Assembly (NCBI RefSeq): GCF_003205495.1
Contig: NZ_QJRX01000011.1
Span: 62,001-126,000 of the forward strand
From: Aquipseudomonas alcaligenes
GTDB lineage: Bacteria > Pseudomonadota > Gammaproteobacteria > Pseudomonadales > Pseudomonadaceae
DNA: 64,000 nucleotides
Direction: 5' to 3'
In this document: in pieces, positions 26,557-37,949 of the stretch
Numbering within the stretch: the stretch's first letter is position 1
Layout of the letters: each line of letters starts with the position of its first letter
The notes under the pieces: generated by a model
Told to the model about the DNA's origin: nothing
What the model saw: the letters and a program-made list of their open reading frames with translations, nothing else
Databases searched by the model: none
Translations under genes and position numbers: made by a program

Positions 26557-27579
26557 TCAGGGTAAAACAGAGTTAGAAATCCAACCTACGTGCGGCACCT
26601 TGTGAAAGATATTGACCTGCGACCAGCCCTCCACCTCGCGCAGGGCGCACACACGATCTCCTTGTTGCAACCACCCAATCACCGGATATTCGATACCCGG
26701 TCCTCCTCGCACATTGGCGCCTCGGGTGGCAATGCGCTGGCAGCGCTGTTCCATTAACTTTTCAAAAATCCGGTGCTTGGCCTGGTAACGCTCGGCATCG
26801 GTATCTTTGATACTCAGCAGTAACTGCTCAGCCTCATACAGGCTGAAGTCCTGAGAAGATGGATTTAGAAATCCATTGAGCTTGCGATTGATAAATGCAG
26901 GGTCGTCATCCATGATCGGCACGGCCATTACAGGCGCGGCAGCGAGTTCTTCTACTTGCACCGGGAGATCAGCAGTGGCTACCTGCACAGCCTCCTCTTG
27001 CTGAACAACCGGCTGCGGGTTACTGGCTACTTTCTGTTGTACTTCACGCACCGGCTGCGGCTTGGCATCGCGGGCAATACGATCGAACCGAGAGATATAG
27101 AAATCCGCTTGCTCAACGCCCATTGCACGCGCTTGCAACAACAGCCGCTTTCCTTCTTCAAGATCGCGCTTGATGCCTTTGCCTTTCAGGTAAAAGACGC
27201 CGAGGTTGTAAACAGCAATGGCGTAATTGCGCTTGGCGGCATGCTTGTAGAGTTCGGCCGCTTTCTCTTCATCAACATCTACACCCAGGCCATGTTCATA
27301 GAGGTAACCCAGGTTATTGGTGGCTTCGATACTGCCCAGCTCTGCAGCACGCTCATAAAGACGGGCAGCCATTTCATAATCGCGGGTAGTGTCGATGCCG
27401 TTCTCCAGCCGGACAGCCTCGTTATAGATTTCCGCCACCGAGCCTTTCTTGATCAGTTGCTCGTAGCGTGCGTCATCGATTCTCGATAAAAAGGGCAGCT
27501 GTGCCGCAGCTACAAAGCCGCACTGGCTGGCCAGAGCGGCAATGGCGATATAGCGAATGGAATGAGAAAGACTCGACAC
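26557..27579 (-). CDS. Exported Sel1-repeat protein with SH3-like domain
   Basis: A 340-residue protein. A signal peptide (residues ~1-25) is followed by about three Sel1/TPR-like repeats (AARLYERAAELGSIEATNNL; AAELYKHAAKRNYAIAVYNL), a low-complexity region, and a C-terminal bacterial SH3 domain (TRGANVRGGPGIEYPVIGWL ... GWISNSVLP). Sel1 repeats bind proteins; bacterial SH3 domains often bind cell-wall peptides. First gene of the operon, 16 bases before the major pilin gene, so it may serve as a periplasmic scaffold for the machine. Confidence 0.85.
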   Translation of the reverse strand: MSSLSHSIRYIAIAALASQCGFVAAAQLPFLSRIDDARYEQLIKKGSVAEIYNEAVRLENGIDTTRDYEMAARLYERAAELGSIEATNNLGYLYEHGLGVDVDEEKAAELYKHAAKRNYAIAVYNLGVFYLKGKGIKRDLEEGKRLLLQARAMGVEQADFYISRFDRIARDAKPQPVREVQQKVASNPQPVVQQEEAVQVATADLPVQVEELAAAPVMAVPIMDDDPAFINRKLNGFLNPSSQDFSLYEAEQLLLSIKDTDAERYQAKHRIFEKLMEQRCQRIATRGANVRGGPGIEYPVIGWLQQGDRVCALREVEGWSQVNIFHKVPHVGWISNSVLP

Positions 27580-27826
27580 GGCTGAACATCCCTCGTGGAC
27601 TTGCCGCCACGATAGTCAGCCCCCCCCACCCTCAGTAACCGGCAAGGTGTGCACAGCAGCCGTTTTGCACTGATTACGGGGCTCTACCTGACACTAGAAC
27701 CCCGCTTTCCCCGCGCAACTTTCATTCGGCGATTGACGCAAAGCGCAATATCGCCTCGAAAACAGCCTTTTAGTGCAATTCGCCCTTGTGTAGACTCCGC
27801 CCATCATCAACCGGGGGATACACCGC

Positions 27827-28183
27827 ATGTCGAAGCTCGCTCAATTCAAAGCGCTCGAGGCACAGCTTGCTGCTCAACTGGAGCAACTGGAAGCCATGAA
27901 AAAAGATGAAGGCCTGAAGCGTGAAGTGGAGTTTGAGGAAAAGCTCAGGGCCCTGATGGGCGAATACAAGATGAACCTGGGCGGGATTATCGCCATCCTG
28001 GACCCGGCTGCTGCAGCCGCCAAGCCACTGACCAGCACCGACAAGCGCAAGGAGCGCGCCACCAAGGTGTACAAGAACCCGCAAACCGGCGAAGTGGTGC
28101 AAACCAAGGGCGGCAATCACAAAGCGCTGAAGCAGTGGAAAGAGCAATTCGGCGCCGACGTGGTCGAGACCTGGCTGCAGTAA
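27827..28183 (+). CDS. MvaT/MvaU-type H-NS family nucleoid protein
   Basis: A 118-residue xenogeneic silencer of the Pseudomonas MvaT/MvaU family, binding AT-rich DNA. The N-terminal coiled-coil oligomerisation region (residues ~1-60, EFEEKLRALMGEY) and the C-terminal DNA-binding region (KNPQTGEVVQTKGGNHKALKQWK) match the family. It is the only plus-strand gene in the middle of the island and faces the pilus operon divergently across 247 bases. It may be an island-borne extra copy that silences the island's own promoters, like other accessory H-NS homologues; this is inference. Confidence 0.94.
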   Translation: MSKLAQFKALEAQLAAQLEQLEAMKKDEGLKREVEFEEKLRALMGEYKMNLGGIIAILDPAAAAAKPLTSTDKRKERATKVYKNPQTGEVVQTKGGNHKALKQWKEQFGADVVETWLQ

Positions 28184-28189
28184 AATCAA

Positions 28190-28225
28190 AAAGGCCGCCA
28201 GATGCTCCTGCACCTAGCGGCCTTT
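28190..28225. terminator. Bidirectional terminator between mvaT-like gene and DUF2975 gene
   Basis: The 9-bp inverted repeat AAAGGCCGC / GCGGCCTTT lies between two converging stop codons. T-rich tails follow on both strands (TTTG on plus, TTTTTGATTTT on minus). Confidence 0.88.
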
Positions 28226-28243
28226 GTATAACTCCTAGGGCAC

Positions 28244-28786
28244 TCAGATGATCTGGGCATTGTCCTCAGCAATACGCGCAGCCTCGCCCATCGCCCAGCC
28301 CACGGCCATCATCAACGCACCCGCTACAGCCATGCTCAGGTGCGCGGCGTCGACAGAGACATCAACCAAGCGCTGAGCTTCCGGGTTGCCCCACGTCAGT
28401 AACAGGGTGATCACGGCAGTCGAGGTCACTTGTCCAGGCAAGACCAGCGCAAACGCAAAGCCAATGCGAAATAGACGCACACCAGTTGCGCTGACAAGCA
28501 CTTGGCCATTGGCAAACGCTTGAAACAATCGATGGGCTTGCCAGCACGCCCAGAGAAGAAGCCCCATGACTAAGGCATTCAAAAAAAAGCCTACCGTAAT
28601 GACAGCTGCATTGACCTCATGCGGCGTACCATCAGGTAGTAGCATCGCCGCACCACGCTGCAGTGAGCCAGGTGTAATCCAGAACACCACATTTTGCAAC
28701 AGAATCAGAATACCGAAAAGCAGCGAAATCCTCGAAAACCAGATCGAATAACGCTGAACACGCTGAAAAGATACCGTCGATGACAT
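28244..28786 (-). CDS. DUF2975 family membrane protein (copy 1)
   Basis: A 180-residue inner-membrane protein with four hydrophobic helices, matching DUF2975. Members usually pair with a small XRE regulator of the YozG type; here none is adjacent, unlike the second copy at 35754-36305. Its C-terminus (AARIAEDNAQII) matches the other copy's end (AVRLSEENEQFI), showing common origin. Function unknown; DUF2975/XRE pairs are thought to be signalling or TA-like modules. Confidence 0.82.
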   Translation of the reverse strand: MSSTVSFQRVQRYSIWFSRISLLFGILILLQNVVFWITPGSLQRGAAMLLPDGTPHEVNAAVITVGFFLNALVMGLLLWACWQAHRLFQAFANGQVLVSATGVRLFRIGFAFALVLPGQVTSTAVITLLLTWGNPEAQRLVDVSVDAAHLSMAVAGALMMAVGWAMGEAARIAEDNAQII

Positions 28787-29018
28787 GCCGAGCGCTTCAA
28801 CAATAAGTAAAGATCACTAGAGAGCGCCCGACAGGCGCTACTCATAACTGAACTTAGTGTCGCCTGCTTTAGGTCGATTTGCTAGCCCCCCCCCCCAGAA
28901 AAGACGAGCCCTCAACGGCACCATTACCGTCAGTCAGTGTGACTGATATCCACCTACCATAATGCTGCACTAGGCCACCTAATAAGCATCTCAATAGAAA
29001 ATTTCGATGAATTAAAAT

Positions 29019-29051
29019 AAAGCCCCATCGACTTTTGGCCAATGGGGCTTT
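29019..29051 (-). terminator. Rho-independent terminator of the Ig-repeat gene
   Basis: Stem AAAGCCCCAT / ATGGGGCTTT, read on the minus strand and followed by TTTATTTTAAT, lies about 27 bases after the stop codon. Confidence 0.9.
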
Positions 29052-29077
29052 GACTAGATTAAAAATCTAATCAAAAA

Positions 29078-31699
29078 TCAAGGATGCGTAACAAGATTGC
29101 TTGTACCAGTACGCCCACCCGGATCTGCTACAAAGCATTGAGCAGTAAATGAAGTCCCCGAATAGATATACGTTCTAGTATTGCCAGTTGCTGTATATGG
29201 CCCCCCAACCAGACCACCATTTTGCATGAAAGCGAAGGAAGCTATTCTATCATTATCCGACCCCGTGCACCTATAAGTAGTGCCACTCACCCGAGTCAAA
29301 GTAGCAGTCGGATTCTGAGCGGGAAAGCTTAATGTCGCCGAAGAGCTTTCTTTAGTTCTACCACTATTATCGGTTGCCACCGCAGTATAACTTACGCTTT
29401 GTCCCTCAGTAATAGTAACTGACTGCGAACAGGATGTCGTAGACGAGCAAACCACCGAGCCGGCCTTCTTAATATCAACCTTCTGGATACCACTTGTCGT
29501 ATCACTTGCAGTTGCAGTCACGGTCACACTGCTATTAGCAGAGCTAACCGTAGATGGCGAAATACTGACCGAGACCGTTGGCAGCTCGCCCGCAGCACCA
29601 GTCACCGTTGTCGAAGCACTTGCCGATTTACCAGTATTATCATGAGCAGTAGCTGTCACAGTAGTACTACTACCTTCGTTAACCGTTAGAGACAAAGTAC
29701 ATGAGTATGGCGACGTGTAATCCGTACAGGTTGCCGCGCCGCTACTAAACACGACTCTATTTATTCCATTAGAATCCGAAGCCGTAGCAGAAACCGCAAC
29801 ATTCTCTACTCTTCTCGTCATGGGATTAGGTGAGACAGAGGAGACTGCAACACTAGGATCGTAATTTACATAAGGCCTTGAATAAGAAATAGCGCTTGCC
29901 TTACTTCTTCCAACTCGATCATAAGCCGTGACATCGTAGGTAACAGAAGCCCCCTCAGCCAAAGTCACAATATCATCACATTGATAAGGATCCGCACTAT
30001 CCGTACAGATCAAATTTCCTGCACGATAAAAGACCACACGATCTATACCACTCATATCCGAAGCATTTGCAGTAACCCTAGGCGTCGAGGTAGCAGTTGA
30101 AGCCTGAGATGGAGATATCGATAAAGATAAGGTGGGATCCCCAAAAGGAAGAACATAAGAAATAGTGCTTGCCTTACTTCTTCCAACTCGATCATAAGCC
30201 GTGACATCGTAGGTAACAGAAGCCCCCTCAGCCAAAGTCACAATATCATCACACTGATAAGGACCCACATTATCCGTACAGATCAAATTTCCTGCACGAT
30301 AAAAGACCACACGATCTATACCACTCATATCCGAAGCATTTGCAGTAACCCTAGGCGTCGAGGTAGCAGTTGAAGCCTGAGATGGAGATATCGACAAAGA
30401 CAGGGCGGGATCACCAAAAGGAAGATTATACGACAAAGACTTGGTGGTACTTTTACCTACATTATCATAAGCAATAGCACTATATGTAACACCTTGACCT
30501 TCCACCAACGTAGCCGTGTCAGAGCACGAGTAAGATGATGTGGTATCAGTACAGATTAGACTTCCCCCTTTAAAGAACTCAACTCTATTTATACCACTCA
30601 AGTCAGAAGCCACAGCGTTAAGCTCGAGATTACTTATCAGGGTACTAGCCTGGGGCGGTGTAGTAGAGAGAGACAGACTGGGGTTGGTATAGGGCAGCTC
30701 ATAAATCACAGAAGCATCTGACGACTGAGAAGCGCGATCAAATGCTCTAACTATGTATTCTGCAGCCCCCCCCTCGCTTAAAGTCACGTTGTCTGTGCAA
30801 GCATAAGGCGGGACGAAATCCGTGCATATCAAATTAGAATCACGATAAAACTCAACACGCTCAATACCGCTAGAATCACTAGCAGAAGCGCGAATCTCTG
30901 GAGCGGACGATAACGTGCTAGCAACAGCTGGCATTACAGTACCAGAGACAGTCGGCGGCGTTAAGCTAAGCGCATAAATTTTTTCTGCAGTTGATGCTCG
31001 TCCTACTGCATCAGTAGCAACAACACTTATCGTTTTTTGCTGCCCCTCCGCAAGATTCAGCAAGGCATTACAGGTAAAACTTGTATTTGAAGTAGAACAC
31101 AACTCAGCGCCATCCTCATAAAAAACCAAAGACTGGATGCCACTAGGATCGGTTGCAGCAGCTGATACAGAAATATTAGTCGTGCTTGACGAAGCACTCT
31201 CAGGCGTGAAAGATGCAGTGAGGATTGGATCATTAAAAGGGAAAGAATAAGATATTCTTTTCGTATTTTCCGAGTTGTCGGTGAACTTTGCTGTAACGTA
31301 GTAATCCGTGCCCGTACCCTCCACCAGCGATACAGTGTCAGCACACTCAAAAGGAGTTGCACTCACCGAACAAATTTCAGTTAAATCCCGAACAAATCTT
31401 ACCGCACCAACAAACTCTGGGCGTGCAAAGTTCGCGGTTACTGTCGGGTTCGAGATAGTCGTGCTTGCACCAACAGGAGATACTTCAAGAGTAAAGCTTG
31501 ACTGCCCTCCTGCACCACCACCACCTGGCGGAGTAGGGGCGCCATTACGAAAATAACGAATTGACTCACGCACCCAGTCATCTTTCGGGATGAGAGGGTC
31601 CTTCTTCAGGACCAAATGAACTTCGGACGCAGCATGAATTTGCACTGCCATTGTCGCGACAATGCAGCCAAAGCTAAAACAATTAATTTTTGACTTCAT
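29078..31699 (-). CDS. Large secreted protein of tandem Ig-like repeats
   Basis: An 873-residue exported protein with signal peptide (residues ~1-24, ending VQIHAAS). After a Gly/Pro-rich linker it has about eight ~90-residue Ig-like repeats. Each has the pattern SGIxRVxFYxxGxLICTD ... YxCxDxVTLxEGxxVTYxxxAYDxxGxS, with two cysteines that can form one disulfide per repeat. No cell-wall anchor, autotransporter or catalytic domain is visible, and there is no type I secretion signal. It is a likely adhesin, pilus-tip or matrix protein. It lies between the two DUF1800-DUF1501 regions and is AT-rich. Confidence 0.85.
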   Translation of the reverse strand: MKSKINCFSFGCIVATMAVQIHAASEVHLVLKKDPLIPKDDWVRESIRYFRNGAPTPPGGGGAGGQSSFTLEVSPVGASTTISNPTVTANFARPEFVGAVRFVRDLTEICSVSATPFECADTVSLVEGTGTDYYVTAKFTDNSENTKRISYSFPFNDPILTASFTPESASSSTTNISVSAAATDPSGIQSLVFYEDGAELCSTSNTSFTCNALLNLAEGQQKTISVVATDAVGRASTAEKIYALSLTPPTVSGTVMPAVASTLSSAPEIRASASDSSGIERVEFYRDSNLICTDFVPPYACTDNVTLSEGGAAEYIVRAFDRASQSSDASVIYELPYTNPSLSLSTTPPQASTLISNLELNAVASDLSGINRVEFFKGGSLICTDTTSSYSCSDTATLVEGQGVTYSAIAYDNVGKSTTKSLSYNLPFGDPALSLSISPSQASTATSTPRVTANASDMSGIDRVVFYRAGNLICTDNVGPYQCDDIVTLAEGASVTYDVTAYDRVGRSKASTISYVLPFGDPTLSLSISPSQASTATSTPRVTANASDMSGIDRVVFYRAGNLICTDSADPYQCDDIVTLAEGASVTYDVTAYDRVGRSKASAISYSRPYVNYDPSVAVSSVSPNPMTRRVENVAVSATASDSNGINRVVFSSGAATCTDYTSPYSCTLSLTVNEGSSTTVTATAHDNTGKSASASTTVTGAAGELPTVSVSISPSTVSSANSSVTVTATASDTTSGIQKVDIKKAGSVVCSSTTSCSQSVTITEGQSVSYTAVATDNSGRTKESSSATLSFPAQNPTATLTRVSGTTYRCTGSDNDRIASFAFMQNGGLVGGPYTATGNTRTYIYSGTSFTAQCFVADPGGRTGTSNLVTHP
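29883..30428. repeat. Nearly identical 273-bp tandem repeat in the Ig-repeat gene
   Basis: Two adjacent 273-bp units (29883-30155 and 30156-30428), equal to 91 residues each, differ at only a few bases. Other Ig units in the gene are far more diverged, so this is a recent in-frame duplication that probably varies between strains. Confidence 0.9.
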
Positions 31700-31949
31700 G
31701 ATTCACCAAAGACAGAAATCCGTCCCCTATATTACTTACCCCCCCCTCAAACGCCCCCTTCAAATCATGCAAAATACCGAAAAATGCACAAAAATAAAGA
31801 CACAGCAAAAGATATAATTTGATGCAAATTTATTGCATCATAAAAATCCCAACCAGGCAATATAAAATGCCAGCCACTCAATCAAACATAATCCTTTTAT
31901 TATCCACGGATATGGCCGCATAACTGCGACCCCACAGCCCCCGTAACAA

Positions 31950-33274
31950 TCAACAGAACATAAAACTATTAAAATCAGTAACGACATTTGATGCTGCAAG
32001 TGATGGAAAAATAGTCTCTAGACCAACTTTGCTAATACCAAACCATTCCAATAATGCAGTAAAATATTGCTCTGTCGGCAGCGACGGAATGATCCGACCG
32101 CCACCTACGTCATCGGGGCTACCCAGTGTCAGATCCGGCAGTTGCCCATAGAGACCAGGACGCACTGCATCGCCGATGACAAAGTGATGCCCTCCCCAAC
32201 CGTGATCGGTACCGTCACCATTGCTGACCAGGCTGCGACCAAACTCCGATGCGGTGAATGTGGTGACCTTGTCGGCCAGCCCCATGGCATCCAGCGCCTG
32301 GGTGAGCCCCTGAAGCGCGGCATCGAGCTGGCCCAATAGCAGGGGGTGCTTGTAGAGCTGGTGATCATGGGTGTCGAAGCCCCCCAGCGAGACGAAGAAT
32401 ATCTGCCGACTCATGTTGAGAGCGCTTTGCGCATGCAGAAGACGTACAACCTGCAGCAACTGCCGAGACAGCGCACCATGAGCCCCGCCCTGAAATAGCG
32501 AGTCATAGATGTTTGCTGACAAGGCAAAGGCATCGCCCAGCGTTCTCGACAGCCTCATCGAGCGCTGCAGGCCGGCAGCATATTCGGCTGTGCCACGCGG
32601 ATACTGCTCCGCGAGAATGCGCTCGAAGGCGGCACGCCTGGAGACTTCGTTGGGCCAGTTGGCGTTGTAGAAATTGACGTAGCTGGAGATGCCGTTGATG
32701 GACGACATGATGAAGGGCGAGCTCGAGTTGCCCAGCTGCAGAATATTGTTGCCATCGACCGTGTAGTTGAGCGGAAGGCCACCTGGGTTGCTGAGGATAT
32801 CCCCCAACTTACCCGCCCACCCCTTTTCCAGTCGCCGATCATAGGCTGCAGTCATCCACTGCATTTGCTGATCATTGTGGGAGAACAACCGCGGCACACC
32901 GTACGGAAAGCCATTGCTGGCCGCCGGCATGACAGGCCCAACATTGGAGACGATAGCCGCGCGACCATCGAGCAACAGCTGGTTCAAGTGCGGCATGCTC
33001 TTGTGCAGCGCGACCCGCCGGCCAGCTTGATCAGCCCAGTCGTTTCCGTGCAGGTCGGCCTGAGCTACTGCCATGTTGCCCCTTGAGGCTTTGTAGGCCG
33101 CGTACTCCCCAGACTGCGATGGGACCAGGGTATTGAAACTGTCATTCCCACCAAACAGGAAGATGCAGATCAGTGCCTTGTAGTCGCCACTGGATGCATG
33201 AGCCGGCGCGAGCCGCCCGGCAAACGGCATGGCGCTGCATGCGGCCATCATACGCAGCAGCTGGCGGCGAGAAA

Positions 33275-33281
<7 letters not shown>
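31950..33281 (-). CDS. DUF1501 domain protein (copy B)
   Basis: A 443-residue exported protein, paralogue of 13312-14634. N-terminus MVISRRQLLRMMAACSAM is a Tat-type twin-arginine signal ending at APAHAS. Shared motifs: IFLFGGNDSFNTLVP, RLFSHNDQQMQWMT, VSLGGFDTHDHQ, SEFGRSLVSNGDGTDHGWGG. Its start overlaps the stop of the DUF1800 gene by 7 bases. A ~250-base AT-rich gap with no gene separates it from the Ig-repeat gene. Function unknown for the family. Confidence 0.92.
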
Positions 33282-35410
<2,129 letters not shown>

Positions 35411-35527
35411 TCGAGAAACTCACACTACGGTTTCTCAGAGAATAAAAATACAAGATTCGAGTCGCTACAACAGCCTACGCAAGGGCACCCTCAATCAGTG
35501 CACAGCCTGCACAAATCATCATGACAC

Positions 35528-35740
35528 TCACTGATCATTAACGTCATAGATCAGAATATCGCCAGGCTGACACTCCAGGACTTCGCAAATTTTTTCGAGG
35601 GTGTCAAACCTCACACCTTTGACCTTTCCCGACTTCAGCAGGGAAACGTTTTGCTCAGTGATACCAATGCGCTCTGCCAACTCCTTCGAGCGCATCTTCC
35701 TTTTGGCCAGCATCACGTCAAGAGCAACAACGATCGGCAT
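35528..35740 (-). CDS. YozG-type XRE/Cro-like regulator
   Basis: A 70-residue helix-turn-helix protein of the small Xre group (SKELAERIGITEQNVSLLKSGKVKGVRFDT, HTH at residues ~18-45; family ending ECQPGDILIY). These are regularly encoded beside DUF2975 membrane proteins, as here: it follows the DUF2975 gene by 13 bases. It probably autoregulates the pair and may be sequestered or signalled to by the membrane partner; this last point is inference. Confidence 0.9.
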   Translation of the reverse strand: MPIVVALDVMLAKRKMRSKELAERIGITEQNVSLLKSGKVKGVRFDTLEKICEVLECQPGDILIYDVNDQ

Positions 35741-35753
35741 CCCAATCCCTCAA

Positions 35754-36305
35754 CTAAATGAACTGCTCATTCTCTTCAGAGAGACGAACTGCATCCAGCA
35801 GGACCCACCCCAGAGCACATATCAACCCACCAGTAACAATGAACAAAAAATAGTAAGGTCGAAAAATTAAAGACACAGCATAGCTGTCAAAACCGCCCCA
35901 GATGCTCAGTAGTATGGATATCATCAGCGACGCGATCATAAGCAAAACCGGTGTAAAGGCCATGATTACACCGATACTGCGTACATACTGAGCAGCCTGC
36001 ACCGTGAAGTAACGCCCACTGCGAAACTCCGAGAAGAGCCTGATCACAAACCAACCACCCCACCCTGCCAAAGCAAATGGCGCGAACCCAAACAAGGCAA
36101 GAACATAACGGCACCACACACATAAGTTCTGCAGCGAAACCGGCCTAGAAAAGTAGGCAGCAAGTTGCGCCCCAAGATTTTCATTAAAAAACCAGAAACG
36201 TACAGCCTCCAATAAGACCAGAGGCATTAAGCAACAAGTGATAATCAAAACAGTCAAACTGACGGATTTAATGCGCATCACCGCCGCATTTGAGCGACCC
36301 ACCAT
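35754..36305 (-). CDS. DUF2975 family membrane protein (copy 2)
   Basis: A 183-residue four-helix inner-membrane protein of the DUF2975 family, cotranscribed with the XRE regulator after it. The end VLLDAVRLSEENEQFI is the conserved family C-terminus. The start could instead be the ATG nine codons later (MRIKSVSLTVL), which begins just before the first helix. Paralogue of 28244-28786. Confidence 0.84.
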   Translation of the reverse strand: MVGRSNAAVMRIKSVSLTVLIITCCLMPLVLLEAVRFWFFNENLGAQLAAYFSRPVSLQNLCVWCRYVLALFGFAPFALAGWGGWFVIRLFSEFRSGRYFTVQAAQYVRSIGVIMAFTPVLLMIASLMISILLSIWGGFDSYAVSLIFRPYYFLFIVTGGLICALGWVLLDAVRLSEENEQFI

Positions 36306-36359
36306 AAAAGCACCAAAAACTTGTGGATATTAGCACAACGAGAATGGAAATTAAATGCC

Positions 36360-37949
36360 CTACACAACACCGAGCACTTTAAGTTTGGCGATCGCGTCGG
36401 ACCTCCCCTTCGCATCCACTCGCTTGTAGATATCTTTCAGCCTGTACGCCACGGTGCGCTGAGAAATATTGAGCATACCAGCGATTTCTTTGTTGGTGAG
36501 ACCATTAGACGCCAACCGAATAAGATCAATATCTTTTGTCCAGTCTGGCGCCTGAACGGGCACATGCCCTTTCGACACCTTCATCAATGATCGCGGCGCT
36601 TCGCGAATGACATCTAAAGACCAAGCCTCATCATCGATTATGAAATAATCAGAGTGATCATATATTTGTTGCTCTTGAAGTTCAGCTAGCATGCCCTGGG
36701 TAATAACACCCACTGCTCTCTCCTCCTTGAGCGAGGCCACCAGCTGCCACAATAGCCCAACAAAAGCGTCATCCAGACGCTGCAGTGACTGGAGATTCAC
36801 GTACAAAAGGTCATACGTCTCATCAATGGCATGAGCAGCCACATGGTCGCCATTAAGGATGTCCATGAGGCAGGGAATATCAAAGGACCTAACAGATGCA
36901 GCCTGCTCTTCACTGGCCACCAATTGGATCACACGACAGCAGCTCGCCCTGAGCTCACAGCAAAGGTCACTGACGAACTGTGACATAGAGAGCTCTGAGC
37001 GGATAATCAGCAGCGGCGAGCGTAGAAAAACCACCTCCTGCCTCAGTTTGTCGGCTATGGCCTCAACATGCGCACATAGCTTTCGCTCCAGGGCAACCTC
37101 ATCACCAACCAAGCTCAGCTGACTGCGACTGGTATACAGGTCAAAAGCAGCGCCCTCGCACTCACCCGTAGTGCAGTTGAATAAAGGCTTTGCCTTGAGC
37201 GTAATCAAATCAGACCAGTCATGCTCAACACTATGCCCCTCCTGCCCATCAGATAGGCCCTCACCCGCTTTACGCTGCACCTCTCTCAGGTAAATATTCT
37301 TCGTGTAAAAGCCACGATCGACCTTCACCTCAAACAAAAAGCTTGTTGAGTCTCGCAGGAAAAGACGGACACTTTCACAACCTTGATCGCACTCAGCCAT
37401 AGCATGCAATTTCTTGCAGGAGAAGCTTGTCAGCTCCTCATAACCGAGAACACCATCAACCACATATACGTTAGCCAGACCTTCTCGTGTAGCGAACTTC
37501 TTGAGTAAATAGTTACCTTGAAATTTCTGCCTGAAACCTGACAGATCCATCAACATGGCAAGCGTACCAACTGCACAGAGCAGCCAGGAGACAACCAAAA
37601 CAACATCCTGCTGCTCTTCACCTGAGGCGGAGGCGAAGTAAACCTCGCACCACACGCCAATGGCCATTAAAAGAAGGGGAGAACGCCAAAAACCGATCTG
37701 CAGCAGCCCCACTAAACCAATGGCCAGTACAGGGTAAAGCCCAAATGAATTGCCCGAGAGGACGACTACCATCAGCACCTGCAACAGCAAGCCAGCCTGT
37801 TGCTTGGAAATCCACCCAGCTAGATGAAGTATGCGGGCCATAACGGGCAAAAGCAGTGAGATCAGTGCCATCGCCAGTGCAAAGTGCGACGGCATATAGC
37901 CATAGTAAGCAAAAAGCGAGAAGCAACCTGCCAGTACAAAATTTAGCAT
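36360..37949 (-). CDS. Membrane-bound LuxR-type transcriptional regulator
   Basis: A 529-residue protein. The first ~130 residues contain several membrane helices; a long cytoplasmic region of unknown type follows; the last ~65 residues are a LuxR/GerE helix-turn-helix (DLIRLASNGLTNKEIAGMLNISQRTVAYRLK, written in parts: LTNKEIAGMLNISQRTVAYR). There is no receiver domain. Its ATG overlaps the TGA of the EAL-LuxR gene upstream (TGATG), so the two regulators are made together. It probably senses a membrane signal and may control the minus-strand genes around it. Confidence 0.85.
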   Translation of the reverse strand: MLNFVLAGCFSLFAYYGYMPSHFALAMALISLLLPVMARILHLAGWISKQQAGLLLQVLMVVVLSGNSFGLYPVLAIGLVGLLQIGFWRSPLLLMAIGVWCEVYFASASGEEQQDVVLVVSWLLCAVGTLAMLMDLSGFRQKFQGNYLLKKFATREGLANVYVVDGVLGYEELTSFSCKKLHAMAECDQGCESVRLFLRDSTSFLFEVKVDRGFYTKNIYLREVQRKAGEGLSDGQEGHSVEHDWSDLITLKAKPLFNCTTGECEGAAFDLYTSRSQLSLVGDEVALERKLCAHVEAIADKLRQEVVFLRSPLLIIRSELSMSQFVSDLCCELRASCCRVIQLVASEEQAASVRSFDIPCLMDILNGDHVAAHAIDETYDLLYVNLQSLQRLDDAFVGLLWQLVASLKEERAVGVITQGMLAELQEQQIYDHSDYFIIDDEAWSLDVIREAPRSLMKVSKGHVPVQAPDWTKDIDLIRLASNGLTNKEIAGMLNISQRTVAYRLKDIYKRVDAKGRSDAIAKLKVLGVV

